Shown here in pieces: positions 24,973 to 33,271 of a stretch of 41,617 nucleotides of DNA. Numbering within the stretch: position 1 is the stretch's first letter; every line of letters begins with the position of its first letter. Below the pieces are notes generated by a model. That model was not told the origin of the DNA, searched no databases, and saw only the letters and a list, made by a program, of their open reading frames with translations. A program made the position numbers and the translations under genes. This stretch comes from Kiloniellales bacterium (lineage in GTDB: Bacteria > Pseudomonadota > Alphaproteobacteria > Kiloniellales > JAKSDN01): positions 1 through 41,617 of the forward strand of contig JANQLT010000110.1 of NCBI GenBank assembly GCA_028280455.1. The letters are read 5' to 3'.

Positions 24973-26175
24973 TCAGCTCCGCAGCGGCTCGATGACGCCG
25001 AGCTCGCGGCCGACGGCGGCGAAGGCCTCGAGGGCGCGGACCAGGTCCTCGCGGCTGTGGGCGGCCGACATCTGGGTGCGGATGCGCGCCTGGCCCTTGG
25101 GCACGACCGGGAAGGAGAAGCCGATCACGTAGATGCCGCGCTCCAGCAGCTTCTCGGCCATGACCTGCGACAGCTTGGCGTCGCCCAGCATGACCGGGAT
25201 GATCGGGTGCTCGCCGGGCACCAGGGTGAAGCCGAGGTCGCTCAGGCCGGCGCGGAAGAAGGCGGTGTTGTCGCGCAAGGTCCGGCGCTGCTCGTCGCCC
25301 TGCTCGAGCAGGTCGAGCACGACCAGCGAGGTCGCCGCGATGACCGGCGCCAGGGTGTTGGAGAAGAGATAGGGCCGCGAGCGCTGGCGCAGCCAGTCGA
25401 CCACGTGGGCGCGGGCCGCCGTGTAGCCGCCCGAGGCGCCGCCGAGCGCCTTGCCGAGGGTGCCGGTGACGATGTCGACGCGCTCCATCACGCCCCAGTG
25501 CTCCGGCGTGCCCCGGCCGCCGGCGCCGATGAAGCCGACGGCGTGGCTGTCGTCGACCATGACCATGGCGTCGTAGCGCTCGGCCAGGTCGCAGATCGCC
25601 GGCAGGTCGGCGAGGATGCCGTCCATGGAGAAGACGCCGTCGGTGGCGATCAGCCGGAAGCGGCAGTCCTGCGAGTCCTTCAGGTGCTGCTCCAGCTCGG
25701 CCATGTCGTTGTTGGCGTAGCGCAGGCGCCGGGCCTTGCAGAGCCGCACGCCGTCGATGATCGAGGCGTGGTTGAGGGCGTCGGAGATGATCGCGTCCTC
25801 CGGGCCCAGCAGGGTCTCGAAGAGGCCGGTGTTGGCGTCGAAGCAGGAGGAGTAGAGGATCGCGTCCTCCATGCCGAGGAAGCGGGCCAGGCGGCCCTCG
25901 AGCTGCTTGTGCTCCTCCTGGGTGCCGCAGATGAAGCGCACCGAGGCCATGCCGTAGCCGTAGCGGTCCAGCGCCTGCTTGGCCGCCGTCACCAGGTCCG
26001 GGTGGTCGGCCAGGCCCAGGTAGTTGTTGGCGCAGAAGTTCAGCACGTGGCGGCCGTCGGCGATGGTGATGTCGGCCTGCTGCGGCGAGCTGATGACCCG
26101 CTCGGACTTATAGAGGCCGGCCTCCTGCAGGGCCTTCAGCTCGGTCCCGATATGCTCGACGAATCTCTCGGTCAT
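24973..26175 (-). CDS. kbl: Glycine C-acetyltransferase (2-amino-3-ketobutyrate CoA ligase)
   Basis: A 400-aa PLP enzyme of the alpha-oxoamine synthase family cleaving 2-amino-3-oxobutyrate with CoA to glycine and acetyl-CoA. Visible features: [37 protein letters not shown]208 in [13 protein letters not shown] and Schiff-base Lys242 in [14 protein letters not shown]. The start at 26175 has GGGGAGG a few bases upstream; the much longer open frame beyond it is antisense to the CoA-transferase gene. First gene of the kbl-tdh operon, facing the CoA-transferase across a 156-bp divergent region. Together with the glycine-related flavoprotein nearby it points to strong one-carbon/glycine metabolism. 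Confidence 0.96.
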   Translation of the reverse strand: MTERFVEHIGTELKALQEAGLYKSERVISSPQQADITIADGRHVLNFCANNYLGLADHPDLVTAAKQALDRYGYGMASVRFICGTQEEHKQLEGRLARFLGMEDAILYSSCFDANTGLFETLLGPEDAIISDALNHASIIDGVRLCKARRLRYANNDMAELEQHLKDSQDCRFRLIATDGVFSMDGILADLPAICDLAERYDAMVMVDDSHAVGFIGAGGRGTPEHWGVMERVDIVTGTLGKALGGASGGYTAARAHVVDWLRQRSRPYLFSNTLAPVIAATSLVVLDLLEQGDEQRRTLRDNTAFFRAGLSDLGFTLVPGEHPIIPVMLGDAKLSQVMAEKLLERGIYVIGFSFPVVPKGQARIRTQMSAAHSREDLVRALEAFAAVGRELGVIEPLRS

Positions 26176-26331
26176 CTGCGCCTCCCCGGCGTCCAACGCA
26201 CCCGATCCTTGATTGGGGCGTTCCGGGCAGCGCGTCAAGGGGGCTCGGGCTCGCGGAGGCTTGATCTTTCGGTGGCCCGGCCCTGGGCGTAGGCTTGGCG
26301 TCAGACGCCGCTCAGCCGAAGGAGCCAAGCC

Positions 26332-27546
26332 ATGCCCGGACCCCTGGACGGGATCCGCGTGATCGACCTGACGGCCATGGTCTCGGGGCCGCTGACGACC
26401 ATGATCCTGGCCGACCAGGGCGCCGACGTGATCAAGGTCGAGAACCCGCGCGGCGGCGACCACACGCGGCTGGTCTCCAACCGGCGCGGCGGGCTCTCGG
26501 CCTCCTTCCTCAACAACAACCGCAACAAGCGCTCCCTGGCCCTCAACCTGAAGGACCCGCGCGGCCTGGAGATCCTGCGCAAGCTCTTGGTCGGCGCCGA
26601 CGTCTTCGTGCAGAACTTCCGGCCCGGCGTGATCGAGCGCATGGGCCTCGGCGAAGCGGCGGTCCGCGCGGTCGCGCCCGACATCGTCTACGTCTCGATC
26701 AGCGGCTTCGGCGAGCGCGGGCCCTACGCCGGCAAGCCGGTCTACGACCCGCTGGTCCAGGCGCTCTCCGGCCTGACCACGGTGCAGGCCGGCTCGGACG
26801 AGGTCCGGCCGCGGCTGGTGCGCACCATCCTGCCCGACAAGCTGACCGGCTTCACCGCCGCCCAGGCGATCACCGCCGCCCTGCTGGCCCGCGAGCGCGG
26901 CGGGCCGGGCCAGCACGTCCGTCTCTCGATGCTCGACTCGGTGGTCGCCTTCCTCTGGAGCTCCGACATGGGCAGCCAGACCTTCGTCGGCGAGGACTTC
27001 CCGCAGCAGAAGGCCCAGAGCTTCATCGACCTGATCTACGAGACGGCCGACGGCTACATCAGCGTCGCCGTGCAGTCCGACAAGGAGTGGCAGGGCCTGA
27101 CCCGGGCCCTGGAGCGTCCCGAATGGCTGGAGGACCCGCGCTTCGAGACCACGGCGCTGCGCCAGACCAACATCGACGAGCGCCTGAACCTGACCCAGGA
27201 GGTCCTGCGCCAGAGGGGCTCGGCCGAGTGGCTGGCGCGGCTCGAGGCCGAGGACGTGCCCTGCGCGCCCGTGCTGCGCCGCCGCGACGTGATCGGCCAC
27301 CCGCAGCTCGCGGCCAACGAGACGATCGTCGAGACGGAGCACCCGCGCGCCGGCCGGCTGCGCCAGGCCCGGCCGGCGGCGCGCTTCTCCGAGACCGCGC
27401 CGGAACATCGCCGCGGCGGGCCGAGGCTGGGCGAGCACAGCCGGGCGCTGCTCGAAGAGCTCGGGCTCGCACCCGCCGAGATCGAGACGCTCGAGGCCGA
27501 GGTCGTGGTCGGCCTGGGCGAGGAACAGGCGGAGGCTGCGGAGTGA
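26332..27546 (+). CDS. CaiB/BaiF family III CoA-transferase
   Basis: A 404-aa family III CoA-transferase. It opens [36 protein letters not shown] and has the family [20 protein letters not shown] and [14 protein letters not shown] motifs; the expected catalytic aspartate is D139 in [11 protein letters not shown]. It moves CoA between carboxylic acids; the acids are unknown. AAGGAG precedes the ATG. A small perfect hairpin GGCGTC-A-GACGCC is at 26297-26309 in the leader. Its stop overlaps the GTG of the GST gene (GTGA), so the two are translated together, suggesting a two-step handling of an organic acid or its thioester. Confidence 0.93.
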   Translation: MPGPLDGIRVIDLTAMVSGPLTTMILADQGADVIKVENPRGGDHTRLVSNRRGGLSASFLNNNRNKRSLALNLKDPRGLEILRKLLVGADVFVQNFRPGVIERMGLGEAAVRAVAPDIVYVSISGFGERGPYAGKPVYDPLVQALSGLTTVQAGSDEVRPRLVRTILPDKLTGFTAAQAITAALLARERGGPGQHVRLSMLDSVVAFLWSSDMGSQTFVGEDFPQQKAQSFIDLIYETADGYISVAVQSDKEWQGLTRALERPEWLEDPRFETTALRQTNIDERLNLTQEVLRQRGSAEWLARLEAEDVPCAPVLRRRDVIGHPQLAANETIVETEHPRAGRLRQARPAARFSETAPEHRRGGPRLGEHSRALLEELGLAPAEIETLEAEVVVGLGEEQAEAAE

Positions 27547-28253
27547 TCGATCTCTACTATTGGCCGACGCCGAACGGCTGGAAGGTCTCGATCATGCTGG
27601 AGGAGACCGGCCTGCCCTACCGGATGATCCCGGTGAACCTCGGCAAGGGCGAGCAGTTCGCGCCCGGCTTCCTGGCGATCAGCCCGAACCACCGCATGCC
27701 GGCCATCGTCGACCACGACGTCGAGGGCGCGCCGGTCTCGGTCTTCGAGTCCGGCGCGATCCTGATCTACCTGGCGGAGAAGAGCGGCAGCCTGATGCCG
27801 ACGGACCCCGCCGGCCGCAAGGAGGCCCTGGAGTGGCTATTCTGGCAGGTCGGCAACCTCGGGCCGATGGCCGGCCAGCTCAGCCACTTCGTCAACTACG
27901 CGCCGGAGGGCGCGGGCGACTACGGCCGCGAACGCTACCTGCGGGAATACGACCGCTGCCTCGGCGTGCTCGAGCGCCGGCTGGCCGACAGGCCCTACAT
28001 CCTTGGCGAGGACTACTCCATCGCCGACATCATCTCCTTCCCCTGGGTGCTGATCGCCAAGCCCCTCGGGCGGCCGCTCGACGACTTCCCCAACCTCAGC
28101 CGCTGGCGCGGGGTGATCAAGGAGCGCCCGGCGGTGCGGCGCGGCGTCGACCTCGGCAAGGAATACCGCCGCAAGGGCCCGCCCGACGTGGCCGAGCGCA
28201 AGATCCTCTTCGAGCAGACCGCGAAGTCGGTCGAGCAGCACGGCGCGGAGTAG
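27543..28253 (+). CDS. Glutathione S-transferase family protein (YfcG/YghU-like)
   Basis: A 236-aa GST. The thioredoxin-like domain starts [23 protein letters not shown]; the TPNG sequence is the signature of the nu-class YfcG/YghU proteins, which act as disulfide-bond reductases with two bound glutathiones. [12 protein letters not shown] is the gamma-glutamyl binding segment. The all-alpha domain contains [16 protein letters not shown]. It has a GTG start overlapping the CoA-transferase stop by four bases. Role in the pair may be to protect or process a thiol or electrophile; that is inference. Confidence 0.92.
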   Translation: MIDLYYWPTPNGWKVSIMLEETGLPYRMIPVNLGKGEQFAPGFLAISPNHRMPAIVDHDVEGAPVSVFESGAILIYLAEKSGSLMPTDPAGRKEALEWLFWQVGNLGPMAGQLSHFVNYAPEGAGDYGRERYLREYDRCLGVLERRLADRPYILGEDYSIADIISFPWVLIAKPLGRPLDDFPNLSRWRGVIKERPAVRRGVDLGKEYRRKGPPDVAERKILFEQTAKSVEQHGAE

Positions 28254-28268
28254 GGATTCGCCAGTAGC

Positions 28269-28314
28269 TAGAGCGGGCCGGTGCCGTGATTCCGCGTGAG
28301 CGGAAAACGCTCTA
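28269..28314. repeat. 46-bp palindromic repeat core (copy 2)
   Basis: Begins TAGAGCG and ends CGCTCTA, with an inner TTCCGC-GTGA-GCGGAA hairpin. It matches the core parts of the repeats at both window ends and at 29601-29669. The terminal TAG on the minus strand is the stop codon of the PLD gene, so this gene now ends inside the repeat. Confidence 0.85.
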
Positions 28315-29370
28315 CGTCAGCTTCTTGCAGTGCACCTCGATGATGCGGTCGATCTCCTTGCGGGCGTAGGCGGCGAGCTTCTTCTGCGGCTTCGACTTTT
28401 CCGGGTCGGTGACGGACAGGTTGCCGAGCACGACGATGTTCTCGTCGTTGGTCAGGTTGGCGGGGCCGGTGTAGTTGAAGCTGCCGACGATGGTCAGGGC
28501 GTCGTCGATGGTCATCAGCTTGTGGTGGATCTTCCGCGCACCCGTGCCGGGCTTCATGATGTGAAGCTCGGCGCCGGCGTTCTTCAACGGCCGGGTGGCG
28601 GCCCATTTCTGATTGGCCTGACGCCGGTCGAGGCAGCCGCGCACCTTTCGGCCCAGCTTGTGCGCGGCGATCATGGCGTCGTCGATGCCCGAGGACTGGG
28701 AGAAGGTGAAGATCGCGAAGTCGATGCGCTTCTTCGCCTTGTTCATGGACTTGGTGATCTCCATCTCCGGGCCGTGGTCGGGCGCGAAGAGCGACTTCAC
28801 CCGGATGCCCGAGACCGGGACCTCCTTCGGCGTCTGCGGCCGCTTGAAGTTGTGCTTGCCGAAGAAGCCCTTCCTGATCTCGTCGAACTCGACGTTGAAC
28901 TCCTTGGCGACGGCTTTGTCCTTGATGATGACGACGTGGTTGAGGTTCTTGGTCACGCCGGTGGTCGTGAAGTTGGTCGAGCCGGTCAGCACGGCGGCGC
29001 GGTCCCGGATGACGAATTTCTGGTGAAAGATCTTCGGGTTGAAGTCGGCCTTGGCGTCGATGCTGGTGCGCAGGATCATCGCCAGGAGCTGGCGATTGAT
29101 CTCGTGCTTGCCGCCCGGCACGTTCGGGTCGTCCAGCGCCGAGGTTTCGCGCAGATAGTCGTTCTCGAGCACCAGCTTGACGCGCACGCCGCGCTGCTTG
29201 GCCCGGACGATGGCTTCGGCAATGGGCCTGTGGTCGATCTCCTGGACCGCGATGGCCAGCTCCTTCTTGGCGCCGTCGATGAAGTCGATGATCGGCGCTT
29301 CGAGGTTGTCCGGGGCGCCGACGGCGTCGGGGCCCATGAAGACCGAGATGTTCCCGAGGGTCAAAGGCAT
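28312..29370 (-). CDS. Phospholipase D-fold protein with two HKD motifs
   Basis: A 352-aa protein with two complete HxKx4D motifs: H116-K118-D123 (FHQKFVIRD, followed by TGSTNFT) and H282-K284-D289 (IHHKLMTID, followed by VGSFNYT). Both halves form one active site in this fold. Members hydrolyse phosphodiesters (phospholipids or nucleic acids). No signal peptide or membrane segment is visible, so a cytoplasmic nuclease or lipase is possible. The sequence is unusually Lys-rich for this window (MNKAKKRID, EKSKPQKK, HCKKLT). The stop codon is supplied by a palindromic repeat, and a second repeat lies just beyond its upstream region, so the gene is bracketed by them. Confidence 0.88.
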   Translation of the reverse strand: MPLTLGNISVFMGPDAVGAPDNLEAPIIDFIDGAKKELAIAVQEIDHRPIAEAIVRAKQRGVRVKLVLENDYLRETSALDDPNVPGGKHEINRQLLAMILRTSIDAKADFNPKIFHQKFVIRDRAAVLTGSTNFTTTGVTKNLNHVVIIKDKAVAKEFNVEFDEIRKGFFGKHNFKRPQTPKEVPVSGIRVKSLFAPDHGPEMEITKSMNKAKKRIDFAIFTFSQSSGIDDAMIAAHKLGRKVRGCLDRRQANQKWAATRPLKNAGAELHIMKPGTGARKIHHKLMTIDDALTIVGSFNYTGPANLTNDENIVVLGNLSVTDPEKSKPQKKLAAYARKEIDRIIEVHCKKLT

Positions 29371-29648
29371 GGCGTTTCTCTACCCATGATTAGCGATAAG
29401 GCGGCGATCATTTCTCGTATTTGTAGCAACAGCAGCGGCGGCGTGGGGGCTTTCTGGCCGGGCTGTGGTATCGATGGCGCCAAGGGCCTCGCCGAAGCCG
29501 GAAGGAAGAGCAGCGTCCGATGAAGCGACTCGAGGGCTGGAAGAGCCCTTTACCGGCCGCCCTCGGCGGCAGCCCCCGGAGCCGTCGTGTCGGCGCCCGC
29601 TAGAGCGTTTTCCGATCGGACGGCACCGGCCCGGTGCCGTGATTCCGC
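29371..29648. other. Non-coding stretch between PLD and glycosyltransferase genes
   Basis: About 280 bp with no supportable gene. It holds the upstream region of the PLD gene, an AGGGCT-GGAAG-AGCCCT hairpin at 29534-29550 and the left part of the inverted-dimer repeat at 29601-29669. No promoter hexamers are convincing. Confidence 0.5.
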
Positions 29649-29669
29649 GTGAGCGGAAAACGCTCCAGC
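29601..29669. repeat. Inverted dimer of the palindromic repeat core (copy 3)
   Basis: Left arm TAGAGCGTTTTCCGATCGGA is the variant seen in the left end copy; right arm, GGTGCCGTGATTCCGCGTGA followed by GCGGAAAACGCTC, is the variant seen at 28269-28314 and, in reverse, at the right end. The two meet head to head at the GGCCC centre. The GTG used as the earliest start of the next gene lies inside the right arm. Confidence 0.85.
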
Positions 29670-30551
29670 TCGGTGATCGGCCGGAGCCTGATCGTCTCGG
29701 CGGCCGACGAGGCCTTCTTCCCCTTTCTCCGGGATCTGCTGCTCTCGATGGCGGCGACCCGAAGCGGCGAGGCGCCGGCCCTCGGCATTCTCGACCTCGG
29801 CCTGATCGCGCCGCAGCGGCGCTGGCTCGGCCGCTTCACCGACAAGATCGTCGAGCCGGACTGGGACCTCACGGTGCCCGACAAGGCCAAGAGCGTCCCC
29901 GCTTTCCGCGGCCTGACGGCGCGGCCCTTCCTGCCGAAGTACTTCCCCGGCTTCGATCTCTATCTCTGGCTCGATGCCGACATCTGGCTACAGGACTGGT
30001 CCGGGCTGGCGCTCTACCTGGCCGGGGCCATGGAGGGCCAGGCCGCCGCCACGCCGCAAGTGGACCGCGCCTACCTGCATGGCGCGAGCCTCCTGCGCTG
30101 GCGCGTCGACGGCATGACCAAGGCCTTCGGTCGCAAGGCCGCCACCATTCTGATGCAGTATCCGCACATCAATCTCGGCGCCTTCGCGATCCGCCGCGAG
30201 GCGCCGCACTGGGCGGCCTTCGCGCAGTCCTACCAGGAGGCGATCGAGCGCTCGGGCGAGGTCTTCCGCGCCGATCAGGTCGCCTTCAACCACGCCGTCT
30301 ATCTGCGCCGGCTGCCGATCCAGCTTCTGCCGGCCCGCTGCAACTGGCTCTGTCACCTGCGGGCGCCGATCTGGGACGAGGCGGCGGGGGTCTTCTGCGA
30401 GCCCTACCTGCCCTATCCGCGGATCTCGATGCTGCACCTCTCGGCCGATAGCAAGGACGGGACCATGGAGATCCGGACGCGCAGCGGCGGCACGAAGACC
30501 ATGACCCTGCGCTATCCCGGCGCGGCCGAGGACGACGCCCCGACCGACTGA
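29649..30551 (+). CDS. Glycosyltransferase-like protein with DxD motif
   Basis: A protein of up to 300 aa. The start of the conserved-looking region is SLIVSAADEAFFPFLRDLLLSM, followed by a LYLWLDADIWLQDW segment whose D109-A-D111 matches the metal/nucleotide-sugar DxD motif of GT-A fold enzymes (GT8-like). Later segments (YLHGASLLRW, MQYPHINLGAFAIRREAPHWAAF, DQVAFNHAVYLRRLPIQLLPARCNWLCHL) also resemble GT8-type enzymes. Acceptor and sugar unknown. GTG 29649 lies within a repeat; GTG 29673 is an alternative just downstream of it. The repeat may have replaced the original 5' end. It converges on the amidohydrolase gene with 7 bp between stops. Confidence 0.72.
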   Translation: MSGKRSSSVIGRSLIVSAADEAFFPFLRDLLLSMAATRSGEAPALGILDLGLIAPQRRWLGRFTDKIVEPDWDLTVPDKAKSVPAFRGLTARPFLPKYFPGFDLYLWLDADIWLQDWSGLALYLAGAMEGQAAATPQVDRAYLHGASLLRWRVDGMTKAFGRKAATILMQYPHINLGAFAIRREAPHWAAFAQSYQEAIERSGEVFRADQVAFNHAVYLRRLPIQLLPARCNWLCHLRAPIWDEAAGVFCEPYLPYPRISMLHLSADSKDGTMEIRTRSGGTKTMTLRYPGAAEDDAPTD

Positions 30552-30558
30552 CCGAGCC

Positions 30559-31947
30559 TCACACCGGCGAGCCGCCGCGGGCCTGGAGGTTGGCGAGGAA
30601 CTGGCGGCGGGTCTTGGGGCCGTAGGTCAGGAAGTGCGGGTCCGGCGCCTCGCGGTAGGCGGCGCGCTGCCGGGCGATGCGGTCGGCGGCGGCGCGCCGG
30701 ACGACCTCCTCGGCGTCGATGCCGTAGGGCCGGGTCGCGTTCAGCCCGAAGATCCGCGCCCGCAGCGCGTCGGTAATGGCCGGGTAGCCGTGCGCCTCCT
30801 GCAGCGCTTCCGAGATCTGGAAGCTCCGCAGGGCCTGGATCTGGTCCTGCGGCGAGCCGTACCAGATGCAGTCCGAGCCGTAGAGCACGCTCTCCTCGCC
30901 GATGTGCTTGAGCAGCTTGCCGAGCGTGTGGGCGGCGCTGTCCGGGTCGCGCATGACCCGCCGCCAGGTGCTGCCCAGCTCGGCGTAGACGTTGGCGTTG
31001 CGGCCGACGCCGTTGTCCTCGACCGACTTGATCAGCTCGTCGACGCCCTCGCCGCGCGCCGGGTCGTAGGGCCCTTCCGCTTGGCTGGCGATGAAGCCTG
31101 AGTGGTAGATCAGGAAGTTGACGTCCGGGAACATCTTGGCGACCACGCCGACGTCCGTGCAGAGGCTGTGCTCGTAGGACTCGCGCCCGAAGGGCAGGCC
31201 CTTGTGCACGCAGATGTTCTTGACCCCGAGCGCGCGGGCCTTCTCGATCATCTGCAGGCCGATGTCGTCGTGCAGGAAGAAGCCGCGGCCGTCGGGCCCC
31301 CACTGCGTGTAGCACTTCCAGGCCGAGACGCCCCAGACCTCCGCCAGCTCGTCCATGCCCTCGAGGTCGCCCGGCTGGTTCGGGTTGACCCGGCCGTGGA
31401 TCAGCAGGCGCTGGGTGCCCGCCATCTCGTCGATGATGCGGCGGACCTCGTCGGCCTCCTGGATGGTCAGCAGCTCCTTCTCGCGCCGCGAGGGGATGAA
31501 GGAGAGCACCATCATGTCGGTGTCGGAATCCAGGAAGACGTCCCTGATGAACTTCTCGGCGCCGCCGAGCCCCGTGCGCCCGAGCCCGTGCTCGCCGACG
31601 AAGTGGCCCTGGACGTCGAACACGAACTCGCGGTCGCCGAGCCGCTCCAGCGCCGCCGCCGGATCGAGCGCCGCGACCTGCTCGAGATCGTAGTAGCCGC
31701 CGGTCCGCCCGGCCGCGGCGTTGGCGTCGTTGAAGGCCAGCAGGGTCGAGGCCGCGCCGCAGGCCGAGACCATGAAGGCCCGCCGCCCGAGGCCGAGCCG
31801 CTTGGCGGTCTCGCCGGCGCGCGCCTGGGCCAGGGCGTTCATGTGTCTCTCGTGGGCCGTCAGCGGGATCGGCTCGAACTCGCCGTTCGAGGTCGAGTCC
31901 AGCTTGATCGGCAGACGGGTGCCGTCGGGGTCGTGCCGGAAGGTCAT
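30559..31947 (-). CDS. Tat-exported amidohydrolase-family protein
   Basis: A 462-aa metal-dependent hydrolase of the amidohydrolase-2 TIM-barrel type. The barrel runs from about residue 105: metal-site candidates D111/H115 (VFDVQGHF), H248 (ICVHKG), H282 (IYHSGF), D359 (YGSDCIWYG). Before it, residues 51-77 form a twin-arginine signal (LGLGRRAFMVSACGAASTLL, then ANA cleavage site), so a folded enzyme is exported to the periplasm. The 54-residue region before the arginines is unusually long; no shorter start with a better ribosome site is evident, although M36 is in frame and would leave a normal Tat leader. Substrate unknown. Just upstream on the same strand lies a LysE-like relic. Confidence 0.82.
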   Translation of the reverse strand: MTFRHDPDGTRLPIKLDSTSNGEFEPIPLTAHERHMNALAQARAGETAKRLGLGRRAFMVSACGAASTLLAFNDANAAAGRTGGYYDLEQVAALDPAAALERLGDREFVFDVQGHFVGEHGLGRTGLGGAEKFIRDVFLDSDTDMMVLSFIPSRREKELLTIQEADEVRRIIDEMAGTQRLLIHGRVNPNQPGDLEGMDELAEVWGVSAWKCYTQWGPDGRGFFLHDDIGLQMIEKARALGVKNICVHKGLPFGRESYEHSLCTDVGVVAKMFPDVNFLIYHSGFIASQAEGPYDPARGEGVDELIKSVEDNGVGRNANVYAELGSTWRRVMRDPDSAAHTLGKLLKHIGEESVLYGSDCIWYGSPQDQIQALRSFQISEALQEAHGYPAITDALRARIFGLNATRPYGIDAEEVVRRAAADRIARQRAAYREAPDPHFLTYGPKTRRQFLANLQARGGSPV

Positions 31948-32016
31948 GTCATCGTTCCGCCGTGGCGAGCTGGAGGCCGAGGGCGATCAGCGCGCCGCCG
32001 GTCGCGCCTCCGATCT
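31946..32016 (-). pseudogene. Relic of the C-terminus of a LysE/RhtB-type exporter
   Basis: Read on the minus strand, the DNA gives IGGATGGALIALGLQLATA, then ER and a stop, which matches the closing residues of LysE/RhtB amino-acid exporters (conserved GxxLIxLGLxLA). The codon three before it is TAG, and upstream the DNA turns abruptly AT-rich, so the rest of the gene has been lost. The stop is next to the amidohydrolase start, so the exporter once preceded that gene. Confidence 0.5.
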
Positions 32017-32246
32017 GACTCTAATGTTTACGACAAGTTAAATGTACACAACATATCGAAATTCAAGGCAGGGGCAGCCTGCCCATGGAGATTTTGCTCG
32101 GATAAATCGCTGTTTTTACGGTAAATTTTCTTAAGATTGATGGATCGCTCTTGATTCCCGTATCGAGATGTGTACATTTAGCTCCATCAGCTAGTCCACG
32201 AAGGATAGATGGCGCCAGCAGCGCCAGCGACTTGGGAGGTTTCCCT
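31948..32246. promoter_or_regulatory. AT-rich divergent regulatory region upstream of GntR
   Basis: About 300 bp between the amidohydrolase and GntR starts; 32020-32180 is strikingly AT-rich for this genome. Two perfect inverted copies of the 12-mer TAAATGTACACA (32039-32050 and its complement at 32169-32180) both contain the TGTACA core typical of GntR/FCD operators. A GGCAGG-GGCAG-CCTGCC hairpin lies at 32067-32083 between them. No gene; only the LysE relic at its left end. Confidence 0.7.
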
Positions 32247-32993
32247 GTGAAGACCCCGACAACGGATCGAGATCCCAGTCCGCTGAGCGAGGCAGGAGCC
32301 TCGACCGCGGCCCAAGCGCGGTTCCAGCGACTTCACAAGATCCTGCGCGACCGCATCTGCCTGCTCGACTACGCGCCGGGACACCACCTCGGCGAGGAAG
32401 ACCTCGCCCAAGAGTTCGGCACCAGCCGCACGCCCATTCGACGCGTGCTGGGGTGGCTCGAGTCGGAGGGACTGATCGAGCGACGGCACGGGGTCGGAAC
32501 GATCGTGACCGACGTCGACCTGCGGTCCCTGGATCAGGTCTATCGCCTGCGCCTCGAGCTCGCGTCGCTCATGGGCCGCCTGGCGCCCATGCGATGCAGC
32601 GACGCCGACCTCGCGCTCCTGCAAACCCACCTCACCCGATGCAGCAAGTTGCGACAGCAGCGCGAACCGACCGAGTTCGCCAGGCTCAACATGGACTTCT
32701 GTGTCGCCCTCTTCTCGATGATCGGCAACGCGCCGCTGCGCGAGATCACCGAGCGACTCTACTTCCAGACCTCGCGGATCTGGCTGAAGTCGGTACCGGC
32801 CATGGATCTCGAAGAGGAGATCTCGCACTTCGAGCGTCAGATCTTCGATGTCATCGAAGCGCTGAGGGTCGGCGACCACGGCGCCGTGGGCGACATCTGC
32901 CGGGCACACATCTCCATGAGCTTCAACCGGATGACGCTCCTAAGGCATGCCCAAGCCGGCGGCGCTTCGCTTGGAGCCACGGCGACGGCATGA
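32247..32993 (+). CDS. GntR-family regulator with FCD ligand domain
   Basis: A 248-aa regulator. Winged helix at about residues 24-95 (LRDRICLLDYAPGHHLGEEDLAQEFGTSRTPIRRVLGWLESEGLIERRHGVGTIV) followed by the all-helical FCD domain (about 98-225; VYRLRLELASLMGRLAPM, FCVALFSMIGNAPLREI, HFERQIFDVIEALRVGDHGAVGDICRAHI). FCD members sense organic acids with a bound metal; the effector here is unknown. I use GTG 32247 because GGGAGG lies 7 bp upstream; the in-frame start at 32151 lies near the second operator-like site and has no ribosome site. Likely target: its own promoter and the divergent amidohydrolase. Confidence 0.92.
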   Translation: MKTPTTDRDPSPLSEAGASTAAQARFQRLHKILRDRICLLDYAPGHHLGEEDLAQEFGTSRTPIRRVLGWLESEGLIERRHGVGTIVTDVDLRSLDQVYRLRLELASLMGRLAPMRCSDADLALLQTHLTRCSKLRQQREPTEFARLNMDFCVALFSMIGNAPLREITERLYFQTSRIWLKSVPAMDLEEEISHFERQIFDVIEALRVGDHGAVGDICRAHISMSFNRMTLLRHAQAGGASLGATATA

Positions 32994-33271
32994 CCCTCCC
33001 CCGCGCCACAGTCGGAGGCCCCGTCCCCGCACCGCCAAGGCGAGCAAAGGCAAGTCGGCCGGTGACGAGAGTCCGGAGGGCGGGGCGCGCGGGTCCGCGA
33101 ACGGGGCACCGGCAGGGAGCCTGCGAGCGCTCCCATGGGAAGCCGAACCGCTAGGGGGAGCGCGCCCGGGCAGCGGGCGATCGCGACGGATCGGCCAACC
33201 GCGGGGACCGCTGTCCCCACCACGACAGACAGCAAGCGTGCGTCCCAAAGCATGAGGCTAGGAGCAATGCC
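32994..33271 (+). other. GC-rich leader before the giant secreted protein
   Basis: About 280 bp without a supportable gene. Perfect hairpins include GGGAGC-8-GCTCCC (33115-33134) and GGGGAC-CGCT-GTCCCC (33203-33218). GGAG at 33261-33264 is the ribosome site of the next gene. I compared it by eye with c-di-GMP, cobalamin and RNase P signatures and found none convincing. It must hold the promoter of the large gene, but no clear -35/-10 pair is visible. Confidence 0.5.

Noticed and set aside
24973..27438. Long minus-strand frame extending kbl by 421 codons
   Set aside because: The extension is antisense to the CoA-transferase and lacks domain content; GGGGAGG before MTERF fixes the kbl start at 26175.
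28312..29370. Defence-system PLD nuclease
   Set aside because: No helicase, ATPase or other defence partner flanks it; only the repeat copies and unrelated genes are adjacent.
33020..33140. Riboswitch, c-di-GMP or RNase P-like fragment in the leader
   Set aside because: Short similarities such as GAGAGTCCGGAG were considered, but the conserved cores of these RNAs are missing, so only unassigned structure is reported.
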